Positions 23,539 to 34,129 of a stretch of 64,000 nt of DNA are shown piece after piece. Source of the stretch: Ignelater luminosus (lineage: Eukaryota > Arthropoda > Insecta > Coleoptera > Elateridae); assembly GCA_011009095.1 (NCBI GenBank), contig VTPC01000996.1, positions 306,621-370,620 on the forward strand, in the 5' to 3' direction. Each line of letters opens with the position of its first letter. Positions within the stretch are counted from its first letter, which is position 1. Below the pieces are notes generated by a model, which was given only the letters and a program-made list of their open reading frames with translations, had not been told where the DNA came from and did not search any database. The position numbers were made by a program, and so were the translations under genes.

Positions 23539-23594
23539 AGGATTACCAAGAAAGTCCAATTGTGGAGAAGACTTAAGACTTTCTTGGTAATCCT
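23539..23594. repeat. 18-bp perfect hairpin flanked by an 11-bp direct repeat
   Basis: AGGATTACCAAGAAAGTC at 23539-23556 is the exact reverse complement of 23577-23594, with a 20-nt loop. The sequence AAATGAACAGG occurs just at the left edge (23531-23541) and again just beyond the right edge (23596-23606). Confidence 0.8.
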
Positions 23595-23890
23595 AAAATG
23601 AACAGGTTTGTACGAAAATTAAACAGGAAATATAACCAAACAAATGTTAAACAGTTGACTCATGTCAGTTTTTAAATTCACGGTAAACTATGGTTCAATT
23701 AACAAGGGTTGATTTTTTTAAAGAAAAGCCGGCTCTGAATTGTAAGACGTGTTGCCTATTTCCAAACATTCAGGGGGATAATGGGCATATTGTATATAAG
23801 CGGACCACTACTGCTTCCAATTCGGTGAAGCCGACAGAGTGACCACAACAGGTATATTATGGTGGATTTTAGTCGAAAGTTTGCTATCAA

Positions 23891-23922
23891 CCCATCCCAT
23901 CCTATCCCATCCCATCCCATCC
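23891..23922. repeat. Short CCCAT microsatellite
   Basis: About six tandem CCCAT/CCTAT pentamers are present in an otherwise AT-rich region. Confidence 0.85.
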
Positions 23923-24139
23923 TTGACCGCGTGCAGCAGCTTTCTCTTTCCAAGTTACTAAATTCCATCTTGGCCAAAGAGGCACATTCCTGCAGTGGCC
24001 TGTGCTGCTTCGCAGCAGCAGGAACGATTATGATTTGACCTCGACGCTCCCAATTATTATCAGTATTGTTTTAGTTTTCATCCTGAAAGAAAGTCGCATC
24101 TTAGAACAAGGGAATCTGCAGTGAATATTCTTGTTACTA

Positions 24140-25432
24140 CGAGGGTGGTCTGAAAAGTTTCCGACCTCAACGTGAAGATGGCAGCACTCGTAAATAAAAG
24201 CTACTGAATTTCGTTGTTCATCTGTTGACAGTTACTCACCAAAGTCTCAGCCATTTTGGACGCGCAGTTTTTATGTAACAGTCGTTTGAGTGAGTTGATG
24301 TGAGTTTTTTTGTGAAAATGGACAAAATCGAGTATCGAGCTGTCATTAAATATTTGTTTTTGAAAGGCAATACGCCTTCGCAAATAAAAGATGAGTTGGA
24401 TTCTGTGTATGGGGACTCTGCACCATCATTTACCACAGTATAATTTTGGGCTGCTGAATTTAAACGTGGCCGTAAGAGCTTGGGAGACGATGAACGTTGG
24501 GGACGTCCAAAAACTGCAACTACCGACGAAAACATCGCCAAAGTTCACCAAATGGTGCTAGACGACCGCCGAATTAAAGTGAGAGAGATAGCAGAGGTTA
24601 TGAACATGTCAAAAGAACGTGTTTGTCACATATTAAATCAACATTTAGGCATGAGAAAGCTGTCCGCGCGTTGGGTGCCGCGTTTGCTCACGTTAGACCA
24701 AAAACGTGTTCGAATGAATATTTCCAACACTCTTTTGGCGCAGTTTAGGCGAAATAAATCCGAGTTTTGGCGCCGATTAATTACTGTAGATGAAACTTGG
24801 ATACACCATTATACGCCCGAAACAAAAATACAGTCCAAACAGTGGACTGCAAAGGGGGAACCGGCTCCAAAAAAAGCAAAAACTGTTTGTTCGGCTGGGA
24901 AAGTGATGGCGACTGTTTTTTGGGATAGTCATGGAGTTATTTTAATCGATTATCTTCAAAAAGGAAAAACCATTACAGGAGCATACTATGCATCATTACT
25001 TGACAAGCTGAAGGCAGAACTTGCGAAAAAACGGCCACATTTGCAGAAAAAGAAAATCCTGTTTCACCAAGACAACGCACCGTTTCACACCTCAGCGGTT
25101 GCCATGGCGAAAATCCACGAATTACGGTTTGAACTGCTTGACCATCCGCCTTACTCACCAGATCTAGCCCCAAGCGACTTCTTTTTGTTCCCTCATCTAA
25201 AAATTGCGCTCGGAGGACAAAGATTTTCGTCAAATGAAAAGACAATCACCTTCATGAACAATTATTTTGCAGAGAAAAGTGCCGAGTACTATTTGGACGG
25301 GTTACAGAGATGGGAGCATCGCTGGGAGAAGTGTGTAGAGTTTACAAGGAGACTATGTTGAAAAATAAAAATAAGTTTCAGAAAAAATGTCTTGTATCTT
25401 TGTTAGGTCGGAAACTTTGCAGACCACCCTCG
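24140..25432 (+). mobile_element. Full-length mariner transposon (DD34D)
   Basis: The 1,293-bp element has ends CGAGGGTGGTCTGAAAAGTT and, inverted, CGAGGGTGGTCTGCAAAGTT (28-bp inverted repeats with one difference). It is bounded by TA at 24138-24139 and 25433-25434. Size, ends and target match classical mariner elements. Confidence 0.95.
24318..25361 (+). pseudogene. Mariner transposase with a premature stop
   Basis: The frame opens at the ATG at 24318 with a helix-turn-helix region and reaches an in-frame TAA at 24441-24443. After the stop all family signatures follow in the same frame: WVPRLLT, VDETWIHHYTPE, HQDNAPFHTS and YSPDLAPSDFFLFP. The second and third aspartates are 34 residues apart (DD34D). 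Near the end, TTT at 25341-25343 shifts the frame relative to the expected C-terminus, so the frame closes at 25361 on a different tail. One nonsense change and one indel in an otherwise well-kept gene suggest a young but dead copy. Confidence 0.9.
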
Positions 25433-25922
25433 TATAATATAATATTATCTGAGTACTAAATTCGTTTTGAGTTTATTTCTCCGGTATTAGCCATCCTACG
25501 AATTTATTCATTGTTTAAGATTCGAATATTATTGGCCAAGAAATCGAGCGGACTATTGCAAATGTCGTATAACATGTTCTTTTAGATAAAAAATCATGTC
25601 GTTTTTCATTCATACAAATCCTTGAAATTAACCCTTTTAGGGGGTAAATTATGAACTTAAGGGGTATTACGTGCAGGACGGTGTTTACCGTGTAGGCAAT
25701 TGAAGCAGTGCCTAGGAGCCTTCACCAAAAAAATTTATGTTTGCCTTATAAAGAATAAAGATCAATAAACAGGAATAGAAAAGAACAAATTCTACTTTAT
25801 CTACATTCAATAAAATATCGATGCAGTCTGTTTATGATATTGTTATATAACCTAAACGTGCAGTGTTCTGTAATGGCATTTTCTCAATTTCTTGTACCTA
25901 GTTTTGATCATATTTTATTCTA

Positions 25923-27228
25923 AAGGGTTTTCCAATAAGAGGTGTTATTTTGACTAGCCCGCTATTTCGGTAGATGTCACTTTTGAAGCTATCATTTTTT
26001 GACATTTGACAAGTAGAAACTACGCCATTAATAAATATGGAACGATACACGCTTCAACAACGCATTGAAATTATTAAAATTCACTATAAAAATGGTGAAA
26101 ATTTGGCAGAGACGGTTCGTAAAATTCGAACATTTTTGGGTCACCGTGAAGCACCTTGTCGGACCGCAATACAGAAATTGGTGAAAAAAATTCGAGCTCT
26201 TGGGACAAGTTAGTGATGTGAAGAATAAAACCCGTGCACGTCGCTCAAGAACAGCCGAGAATATTGCTGTTGTAGCCGAAAGTGTTAAAGAAAACCCAGG
26301 TTTGTCCATTCCTCGTCGTTCTTTGGAATTAGCCATTCCACAAACGTCATTACACCGTATTTTGCATAAAGATTTGGGTCTTAAGGCTTATAAAGTCCAG
26401 TTAACACAAGAACTCAAGCCGGCAGATCATCAACAACGTCGTGTCTTTGCTGATTGGGTCGTTGAAATGCATGAAAATGATCCAGAATTCCATCGAAAAA
26501 TCATCTTGAGTGATGAGGCCCATTTCCACCTCGGTGGCTTCGTCAACAAGCAAAATTGTCGGATCTGGGGCTCAGAAAATCCAAGAGTTATTGTTGAAAA
26601 GTCTCTCTATCCTCAACGTGTGACTGTTTGGTGCGGTTTATGGTCCGGCGGAGTCATTGGACCTTACTTTTTCGAAAATGAGGCTGGAGCAACAGTTACG
26701 GTGACTGGATTGCGCTATCGAGAGATGATTAACGATTTTTTATGGCCGGAATTGGATGGTATTGATCTGGACAACGTTTACTTTCAACAAGACGGCGCTA
26801 CGTGCCACACAAGCAACGAAACCATTGATCTTTTACGGAAAAAGTTTCCGGACCGTGTTATCTCTCGAAGAGGTGATCACAATTGGCCACCGAGATCTTG
26901 TGATTTAACACCTTGCGACTTCTTTCTTTGGGGCCACGTGAAAGAGAAGGTCTACGCCAACAGCCCAGCGTCGATTCAAGACCTCAAAGATGGAATTCGT
27001 GAGGCTATCGAGGACATAGGGCAGCCACTTTGCGATTTGGTTATGGAAAATTTCATGAACAGGATATTGTCCTGTAAGCGTGGTCGTGGTGGTCATTTGC
27101 CTGATGTTATTTTCCACTATTAACGGCATACCTTCCTCTTTATAATGAAATAAACATCCGATCATTTATATTAAAAAATGGCACTTTTCTTTGAATATCA
27201 AAATAACACCTCTTATTGGAAAACCCTT
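25923..27228 (+). mobile_element. Tc1/mariner-superfamily DD41D element (rosa-like)
   Basis: The 1,306-bp element has inverted ends AAGGGTTTTCCAATAAGAGG, matching for about 31 bp, and is bounded by TA at 25921-25922 and 27229-27230. It encodes one transposase. Confidence 0.92.
26037..27123 (+). pseudogene. DD41D transposase with one single-base frameshift
   Basis: The coding region begins at the ATG at 26037 (MERYTLQQRIEIIKIHYKNG, an N-terminal helix-turn-helix). It is interrupted at an A7 run (26184-26190), where one base less would keep the frame, and continues open to the TAA at 27121-27123. Catalytic blocks are ILSDEAHFHL, YFQQDGATCHTS and CDLTPCDFFLWG. Between the second and third aspartates I count 41 residues, which places it in the DD41D group known from 'rosa' elements. 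The C-terminal RGGHLPDVIFH is typical. No stop other than the frame change is present. Confidence 0.88.
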
Positions 27229-27332
27229 TATAAACAGCAACTTACGTGTAATTCTTTTTATTTGAGCAAAATTTTTAAGTAGTTGTCGTAAAAATAAAAA
27301 AAGTGAAGGTAAACTCGTTATACAGGGTGTCC

Positions 27333-27985
27333 CGCGACTCGACTGCCATAGCTTAAAGGTGTGTTCCTTGGGTAATTTCGAGTCGAAAATGCCTAATACA
27401 TATATGTCCAAAATTCAATAGTAAAGGAGTTATAAGTGATAGCATTTTCCATAAAAAAATAGTTTGGTTAATTATTATGCATTGTTATTGTTTAAAATTA
27501 ATGCAGGAAATAGGCTGGTGAATAGTTTTGTCACATTGCCATTACAATTGATTCTCGTTTGACGTTTATCTTGCATTGTTTTTGCCATTTTAACCTTCGC
27601 TAATGGCTACATTTTTAAATTATGAATATGTCGACATTCACTTTATTTATTTATTATTAATTTAGCATAACATTGTGTTTTATTAATAAAAAATATGTTT
27701 AACACAAAGTTATTTACATTAATTGTTCAAAACCTCCACTGTCGCTCTTGCATTTCCGTCACAGTATTCATAAATAAAATGAATGTCGGGATATTCTTCA
27801 TTTGGAAACTTAGCTATTAATAAACGTTAAAGTGGCAAAAATCATGCAAGATAAACGTCAAACAAGAATCAATTGGAACGACAATGTGACAAAACTATTC
27901 ACCAACCTACTTCCTGCATTAATTTTAAACAATAACAATGCATAATAATTAACCAAACCATTTCTTTATGGAAAATGCTACTCAA
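27333..27985. mobile_element. Foldback-type element with about 215-bp inverted arms
   Basis: The left end is CAGGGTGTCCCGCGACTCGA. An arm at about 27441-27658 (AGCATTTTCCATAAAAAAAT and onward) is repeated in reverse complement at about 27767-27981, with roughly 90% identity by eye. The outermost left 105 bp has no partner on the right, so the right end is truncated where hAT sequence resumes. It is non-coding. Confidence 0.75.
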
Positions 27986-29517
27986 TTCAATGTCCTACAA
28001 GAATTTCCAGAAAAGAATGGACTGCCACTGGATAATTTAGAAGACAGTCTTTTGACAATGCTGCAAATATGTCTAATGTCTGGCCTATACAATGGTGTGC
28101 AAACGCATCTCAAACAAAAAATAAATACGCTGATTATGTGCTGTGTGCTGTGCATTCCTTAAATCTAGTTGATGGGGAAGCAGTTAAAGTTGCAACCCAA
28201 ATTGTGAACTTGTTTGGAGTAGTGCAACAAATACTATACAGGTGTTACTTAATGCTACGTACTTATTTTTAAGGGTGATTTTTGGGACAATTTTAAGTCG
28301 AAAAGCTTATATAAATATATGTTCTAAAATGGTTTGGTTTTCGATAACCGGGTGTTGAAGTCTTTATTTTTTTCAGTTTTGTCAAAACACTGGATAAGAA
28401 TAAGTTTTCATTAAAAAACAAATTAAAACGTTTCCTTAGCAACGGACAAAGCTAACTTAATTTTATGTAAACGGTTTTCGCTTGGGAACAAGCTGCAGAT
28501 TTCCATGTAATGAGCAATCTCGGTAATATTTTAATTGTTTTCTTTAAAATAGTAAGCTATACGAAAAAAATGAAAGAGGCCTTTTTTGTTTATAATTGAA
28601 TAAAATAATAAAAGAACACTTTCAAAAAAATCAGTGGCGTAACAATTTTTTCGTTAAAACTGTATTGGAACGTAGCCATACCTATGCCACTGGTTAAATA
28701 ACAGAAAAACTGTTTTAGGTCAAACAGTGTGTTTTTATATAATAACAATCTATACTAAAATTTAGTGTAATATCTCAAACGGTTTTTGAAATTTTTGGTA
28801 GAAATCGAAAAAAAAAAAATAAAAACTTCAACACCATGTACATCGAAAACCAACCATTTTAGGGCATACATTTATTTGAACTTTTTGACTTAGAATTGGC
28901 CCAAGAATCACCCACAAAAATAAGTACATAACATTAAGTAACACCCTGTATGTTTTCTTTTCTGCATCTACCTATAGGCGGGAACTTCTAAATCGTGAAA
29001 CAAAATTAAAATTTCTGATAAAAAGTTTAAGTCAGACTAGTTGGTCTTATCACTATGATTCTGTTAGGGCTTTAAAAAGTAGTTATGGTAATATCATGAA
29101 CATATTAAAAACTTTTAATGATAATATGGATGAGCAACGTGATTTTCGAAGGGAAGCACATAATTTACACAACAATTTGGCGAAACTTAGAACTGTGATT
29201 TTAACTGATTTTTGGGAAGAAATTGTAGAGAGGTTCAATGTAGTTAACAAAAAGTTGTAGACCCCAGGCTCAGACGTATGTGAAAGTGAGAAATTAATTA
29301 ATACGTCATTAGAAGCGTCCGGGAGCAACATACAAGAACAATCAGATCAGAAATTATACGAATACGAAAAGATAGCCAAAAAATTAAATACTAATATGGA
29401 AAAAGAATACAGTGATTTTAAAAAGAGACATATTGCTTCAAAATTCTCGAATAAATCGGCAGAGAAAGTTTCGCTAAATAAAGCCGAAAAATTTAAACGA
29501 CCTTTTTTCGTTTTATA
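27986..29517 (+). pseudogene. hAT transposase fragments (DUF4371 / ZMYM1-like)
   Basis: In three frames up to 28236 the pieces FDNAANMS, GLYNGVQTHLKQK and KYADYVLCAVHSLNLV appear in the order expected for ZMYM1-like hAT transposases. A 7-bp tandem duplication (AATGTCT, about 28074-28087) and single-base indels separate them. After a 710-bp MITE the frame resumes with FFSASTYRRELLNRE, then WSYHYDSVRALKSSYGNIM and ILTDFWEEIVERFNVV. A stop occurs at about 29258. The BED finger and the C-terminal dimerisation domain are missing or beyond recognition. Confidence 0.7.
28239..28948. mobile_element. 710-bp MITE inserted into the hAT transposase, TA duplication
   Basis: Ends CAGGTGTTACTTAATG and, inverted, CAGGGTGTTACTTAATG continue as imperfect inverted repeats for about 130 bp, and TA flanks both sides (28237-28238, 28949-28950). 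Removing the element together with one TA joins the hAT frame seamlessly (...VVQQILY | VFFSAST...), which fixes the boundaries to the base. Confidence 0.92.
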
Positions 29518-29689
29518 ACTGTATATAAAAGTTTGTATATCAAAGTGCATCAAATAAAATAAAAAAATTCTTCAATGTTTGTTGATTATAATAAAAACAG
29601 TTTATCAGTAAAATGGCGAATGGTCTCTACAACTAGCTCAAACTCGGGTTAATTGGAAGGGCCCCCAAAGCTGGGGGTCTGCCCCTAAA

Positions 29690-30560
29690 ACGATGTTAAA
29701 AAGAAGATCAAATTCCCAACCACAAATTTTAATTGCACGGTAACTAAGAAACGACTTAATGAAAGCATTACAATTTCTAATCACACGCCAAGTATTCTCA
29801 TCTACCCCATTCTTTCATTTTTCTAACCGTACATCGTTGCCAAGTTTAAAAAGTGTTAACAGCCGGTATCTTGGAAGTTACAGCTTATTAGTAAGATTAT
29901 AAGGTAGGACTTTAACGCAAGTGGATCATCAGTTGAGAGTTCTAGGAGAATGGCTTGATAAGAACTTATCTTGGTTATGTATCTAGTAAATAATCTAGTA
30001 GTAAAAACCTTTGTGTTACTCAATTGAGAGATTTTGTCGGTTTATCAACTTTAAAATTTTTTTATTATGGTTTCTCAAATTTTGTTTTAATACACAAAAT
30101 TCTATGTTGGAAAATCCTCCTTGTTCAAAATCTGTCTTTATTCTTCAAAATAGAATAAAGCGAAATATATTGCAACTGCCGTATATCTCATTCTGTCATA
30201 TCTATTTTATCGAACGTGGAATTCAAAATTCGTTTTTTTATTTAAAAATCCACTACCTATTGATTCATGTTGATTAATACAATATTCCCCTATAACATCT
30301 TAATTTGTAAATTATGGTGGCAATACTGAGGACGGCGAAGGTGACATCTGCCAAGCGCTGTCAAAGCAAATTCCTTGATCTCACGTTTAGAATAAGAATT
30401 ATGTCGCCTAAAGAAAGAAATTTATTAGATGGCAAATTGAAAAAAGCAAAATGTTTAGTTGAATTGAAAAACTTTGAGGCATTTGTTCTGTGATCTTTTG
30501 GATAAAGTCTAGCTTCAAAAGTTTTCAACAATAATTATTCTAAGTATCTGTACCTCTTCA
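29690..30560. other. Region without recognised genes
   Basis: ORFs of 60-90 codons here (for example 30011-30277) show AT-driven composition and no family features. Nothing else is supported. Confidence 0.3.
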
Positions 30561-30569
30561 ACTCCAATT

Positions 30570-30820
30570 TTAGAAAAAGTAACTTTATTTTTAGAAAATG
30601 TAGATTTGATTTCAGAAAAAGCAATCTTAATTTGGGAAAATGTAATTTTTCTATTTCAAAAAACATGAACAGGGTTAGGATTTATTCTTTCAGAAATAGA
30701 AATTACTTTTTCGGAAATAAAATTTACATTTTCGAGGTTAAAGTTACTTTTTCTGAATTTGAATCTACGTTTTCTAAATATGAACTTACTTTTTTTGAAA
30801 TTGAGGTTGAAAAGCTATGA
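30570..30820. repeat. Inverted array of a 21-bp minisatellite
   Basis: About four units like AGAAAATGTAGATTTGATTTC run from 30572 to 30655. After a spacer, about five units of the reverse complement type (GAATTTGAATCTACGTTTTCT) run from 30690 to 30820. The period is 21 bp, so the ORF across the right half reads as a 7-residue repeat (for example FEVKVTFSEFESTFSKYELT); I regard this ORF as a by-product of the repeat. Confidence 0.75.
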
Positions 30821-30976
30821 GCTATGTTTTGGTGTGTAATACACGCAAAACGCGATACCTAAGAAGCATAGGGTTCTAAGTTCATTAATATCAATTCAGA
30901 AAAGTGACTAAATGGCTTCAACTTTCACATGTACAAATGTGATGTGCTAAGAAAAGTCTTAATTTAAGTATGCAGC

Positions 30977-31344
30977 GTTTACGATGTTTGTGGGTCGTAT
31001 ATGGCTGTGGAAGAATGACAGTTTGAGAATTGTAAACCGGGCTGTCTATCTATTAACTCGGCTTGTAAAATCTTATTGACGCTTAATGTGCTTTAAGGTT
31101 ATGATTTTATGACAGTTTAACCTCACGCTGTTGTCTTTTTTTTTGTAACTCTGTAAATATAAGGAAAACTTGATTTCTTTTTAACAAAACAAAACTAATC
31201 GCTATTAAATGTTTATGCAGAATTTTTGATCGTGCAACAGCGCCAAATTCCAGCCGCAGGTATGACAATTTTGAAAAAAAAGAAAACACTTTCAACCTAA
31301 CAAAATGAAAGCATGGCCTGTTACGACCCAGAAACATTGTGAAC
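30977..31344. mobile_element. MITE family B, copy 2
   Basis: It has ends GTTTACGATGTTTGTGGG and ACCCAGAAACATTGTGAAC. Its sequence aligns along the full length with 11286-11636, including the internal TTATGATTTTATGAC and AAAGCATGGCCTGTTACGAC blocks. No coding capacity. Confidence 0.78.
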
Positions 31345-33390
31345 GGAGTATATTCATAAGTAATTTTAGGAAACAGTGGGCTTGAATCGTTTTGCTAAAT
31401 ACACTAAATGATCACTTTTTGCGTGAACAGCTAGATTGCAAAAATTCATGATTGTAAATAACCAAGAGAGGAATATCTCAAGATAAATTATTAAGACTTG
31501 ATAAAGAACATTTAGATTACACTGGTTTGCAGTTATTGTTATACAAAATTGTAGCATTAGGTTATAGATGATATAAAATAAAGACAACAGAAAAATTCTT
31601 ACTGAAAAAAAACTGCATGTAAAAATCAAATTGTTAAAAGCATTTCTTAAGTACAAAGAAAAATGTAAAATGACAACTGTACGACAGAACGTGATGACAA
31701 CCAGTTTACTTTTAAAACTTAACCTATCTTTTTTGATTTTCCTAGAAAATATCCTAGCCATGTTGCCATTTATATTTCTGAAAGAAATTGAGGCGTTAGT
31801 GGATTCTTAAATAAAAAATGAACTTACAATTAGTATTTATGTACTACAGTTATACACCAACCGTGAATATATGTTTCCATATTCTCTATTTCACAGTATC
31901 GCAAATATAGGGTAATGTGAGATAAACCCTCCAGACATTGCCGCTTGTCTACATACAGAATTCAGGGTCTAACATATCAATCTTTAGTGTTCCAGGCCGG
32001 AATGTTTACTTTGACAATACCGTCGACTTCTCCAAACCGCTTATAGTTCATATTCTGTAACTGACACTACATAACACATTGCATTGGTGAGGAATTGAGC
32101 CATATGTAGATAATAGATTTATATTTTCACGGAGAAAAGGCTGTATATAGCTTTAAAATCGTAAATCTAAGAGAAAAAGCATACGTTTTTTGATTCGTAA
32201 TCTTGATGAAGGAGGTTTTAAAAACATCTTTTAGAAAACAATATTTCATGGTATTTAAAAGAAGCAAATAGTCAAACGCGTTAATAATACCTGATACTAC
32301 TAGATCTCAACACCTAAAGTAGAATGGGGCATAAATACGCTGTCGTCATATTGTTTGATTCGATAATATTTGCTTTTGTAGAATGATCAGAATTTTAAAA
32401 TATAAAGTGCACTTTTGCTCTGCCTTTTCCCAACTACCGATGAGAAAAAACTGCACATGCAGTGGGGTAAAAGTCCGCATGAAACAAAGAATACAGAAAC
32501 AAGGTAAGGACTATAAAAACACTGAGTCTAATTTTTCCATTATTAGAATAATAATGGAAACAACATAGATATTAATTTGCTGCAGTTTGATTTCTAATCT
32601 TTCTTCTTGCACTTTGTTCCAAGGGTTATCGAATTACAAAAAGTTGTCTTTCTAATCCAATAAAGAACATCATTATTATTGTGATTATATCAAACTGGAT
32701 TATTTTTACTGAAATGCTAGAGCAGAAACATACTTACATATGTACTTGGTTTCAAAAGTTACAAAGTTACCCATACACTGGTTTTTTATAAATCTGATTA
32801 GGTACCCATACTAATAAAATATTTATTGTTAGATATGTAAACATTTATGTTATAGAGTAGAATGCAACTGTGAGGCAATCTATCAGATATCTCGGCTAAT
32901 AATGTTAAAACGTTTTACTTTAGCTCACTATTTCACTTGGCTATAATTTCTCTTTACTCAAATTACAATTTATTGAAAAATTGAAGTTACAGCAATGATA
33001 TATTAATATTATCTTCAAGTACATTAGGTGGTTCCATAGGAAAATAAAACTTACATTAGTCTGTTGATTTGATGCAATTTAGGTTTTAATTGATTCGGTT
33101 TATCTTTTATAATTTGGTGTGGTTTGCCGTTAGTGCGGTTTGGTAATTATCTTATTTTTCTCTCTTAATATTAATGATTGCATTTTATGGAAATCATTAA
33201 AGTAAATTAATCTTAACTTTCATGCTCGCATCTTGTGGATTATCTAAATTAGGGTTAATAAATACGTAATCGTAAGCCATTAACAATATTCCTATTATCA
33301 GTATGTATACACTACACAGACACCTATGTATCATTTCCAAATAATTTCATATTGAATTTAGATTGATATGATAAGTATACAATATACAGG
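31345..33390. other. Two kilobases without recognised genes
   Basis: The longest ORF (131 codons, minus, 31366-31761) is rich in F, L and I as expected from AT-rich DNA and shows no motif I can tie to a family. No repeats were resolved. Confidence 0.35.
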
Positions 33391-33508
33391 ATATTCCTTA
33401 AATGGCGCAATTTTTGATAAAATCTAAGCAAAAACTAATAGTCCAGTGAATCTGTACAAAAAAGGGCGATTCCTTGCAAAAGGTCGGGTAGTTTTGAATT
33501 TTTGATAT

Positions 33509-33885
33509 TGTAACGCGCCACCCCTAGAATTAACTAGAAAATCTCCCGAACAGTCGCGAACAAGCTGGTCGAATGCGCCGAAGAAGTCTCGAACTATCCA
33601 GAGTCGAATGTGCAGGAAAATGGCGGGAATCTTCTAGCCCCATCGAGAACTAACGCGGGAACGAATATAAGGCTGCGATGATCGAACCGAAGGGAGTTCT
33701 ACAGTCAATCAGCTAGTAGTTACGAACGAAATAAATGTTAACTAGTGATAAATAAATTCTTCTGTACATAATTAAATAAATAATTTAGTGTAAATAAATT
33801 CTGGAAATAAATTGTAATAAACTAAGTAAAAATAAATATTATTAAATAGGTATAAATAAACGTTTTATATAAAAAGAACATTACA
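33509..33885. mobile_element. Solo LTR, Gypsy type, inserted in the transposon arm
   Basis: A 377-bp segment begins TGTAACGCGCCACCCC and ends AAAAGAACATTACA (TG...CA). It is flanked by the 4-bp duplication ATAT at 33505-33508 and 33886-33889. It contains a TATA-like ATATAAGGCTGCGATG and several AATAAA signals, as an LTR should. No internal retrotransposon sequence is present, so it is the product of LTR-LTR recombination. It interrupts the left arm of the surrounding element, whose intact right arm shows the uninterrupted sequence. Confidence 0.92.
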
Positions 33886-34129
33886 ATATGTTATTTGGTT
33901 GTGGACAGTGATAGAAAATCTAAGTTTGTGACTTCGGTGCTTCACCGGAACTTGGGCCGAATATCTTGCAAACTAAGTGTTTTTCGTAAAAAGTATTTTT
34001 CCTTTTTTTTACAGTACACTAAATTTACTATAATTTGAGCACAGAACGAGATCTGTATATTTAGCATACCGCTAAAATTGCTGTAAGTCCACTTACATAA
34101 TTGTATTGCAAAATATCTCTTACACTACC

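Larger units (their letters stand above)
22460..24137. other. Region between pogo-like and mariner elements
   Basis: No gene recognised. It holds the hAT-like end near 22915, an 18-bp hairpin at 23539-23594 and a short CCCAT microsatellite at 23891-23922, each listed separately. The 73-codon minus-strand ORF at 23756-23977 has no family features. Confidence 0.4.
25674..29687 (+). mobile_element. Composite: decayed hAT element carrying three nested insertions
   Basis: The left boundary candidate CAGGACGGTGTTTACCGTGT (25674) and the right boundary candidate ending GGGGGTCTGCCCCT (about 29686) resemble inverted hAT ends (CAGGGGCGGA type). Between them are pieces of a hAT transposase of the DUF4371/ZMYM1-like kind (27990-28236 and 28951-29517). 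The DD41D element, a foldback element and a MITE sit inside. Flanking octamers ATTACGTG and AAACGATG agree only partly, so the outer boundaries are inference. Confidence 0.5.

Noticed and set aside
30632..30820. ORF with a heptad-like repeat
   Set aside because: The repeat is explained by the 21-bp minisatellite; no evidence of a gene.
31366..31761. 131-codon minus-strand ORF
   Set aside because: F/L/I-rich as expected from AT-rich DNA; no family resemblance.
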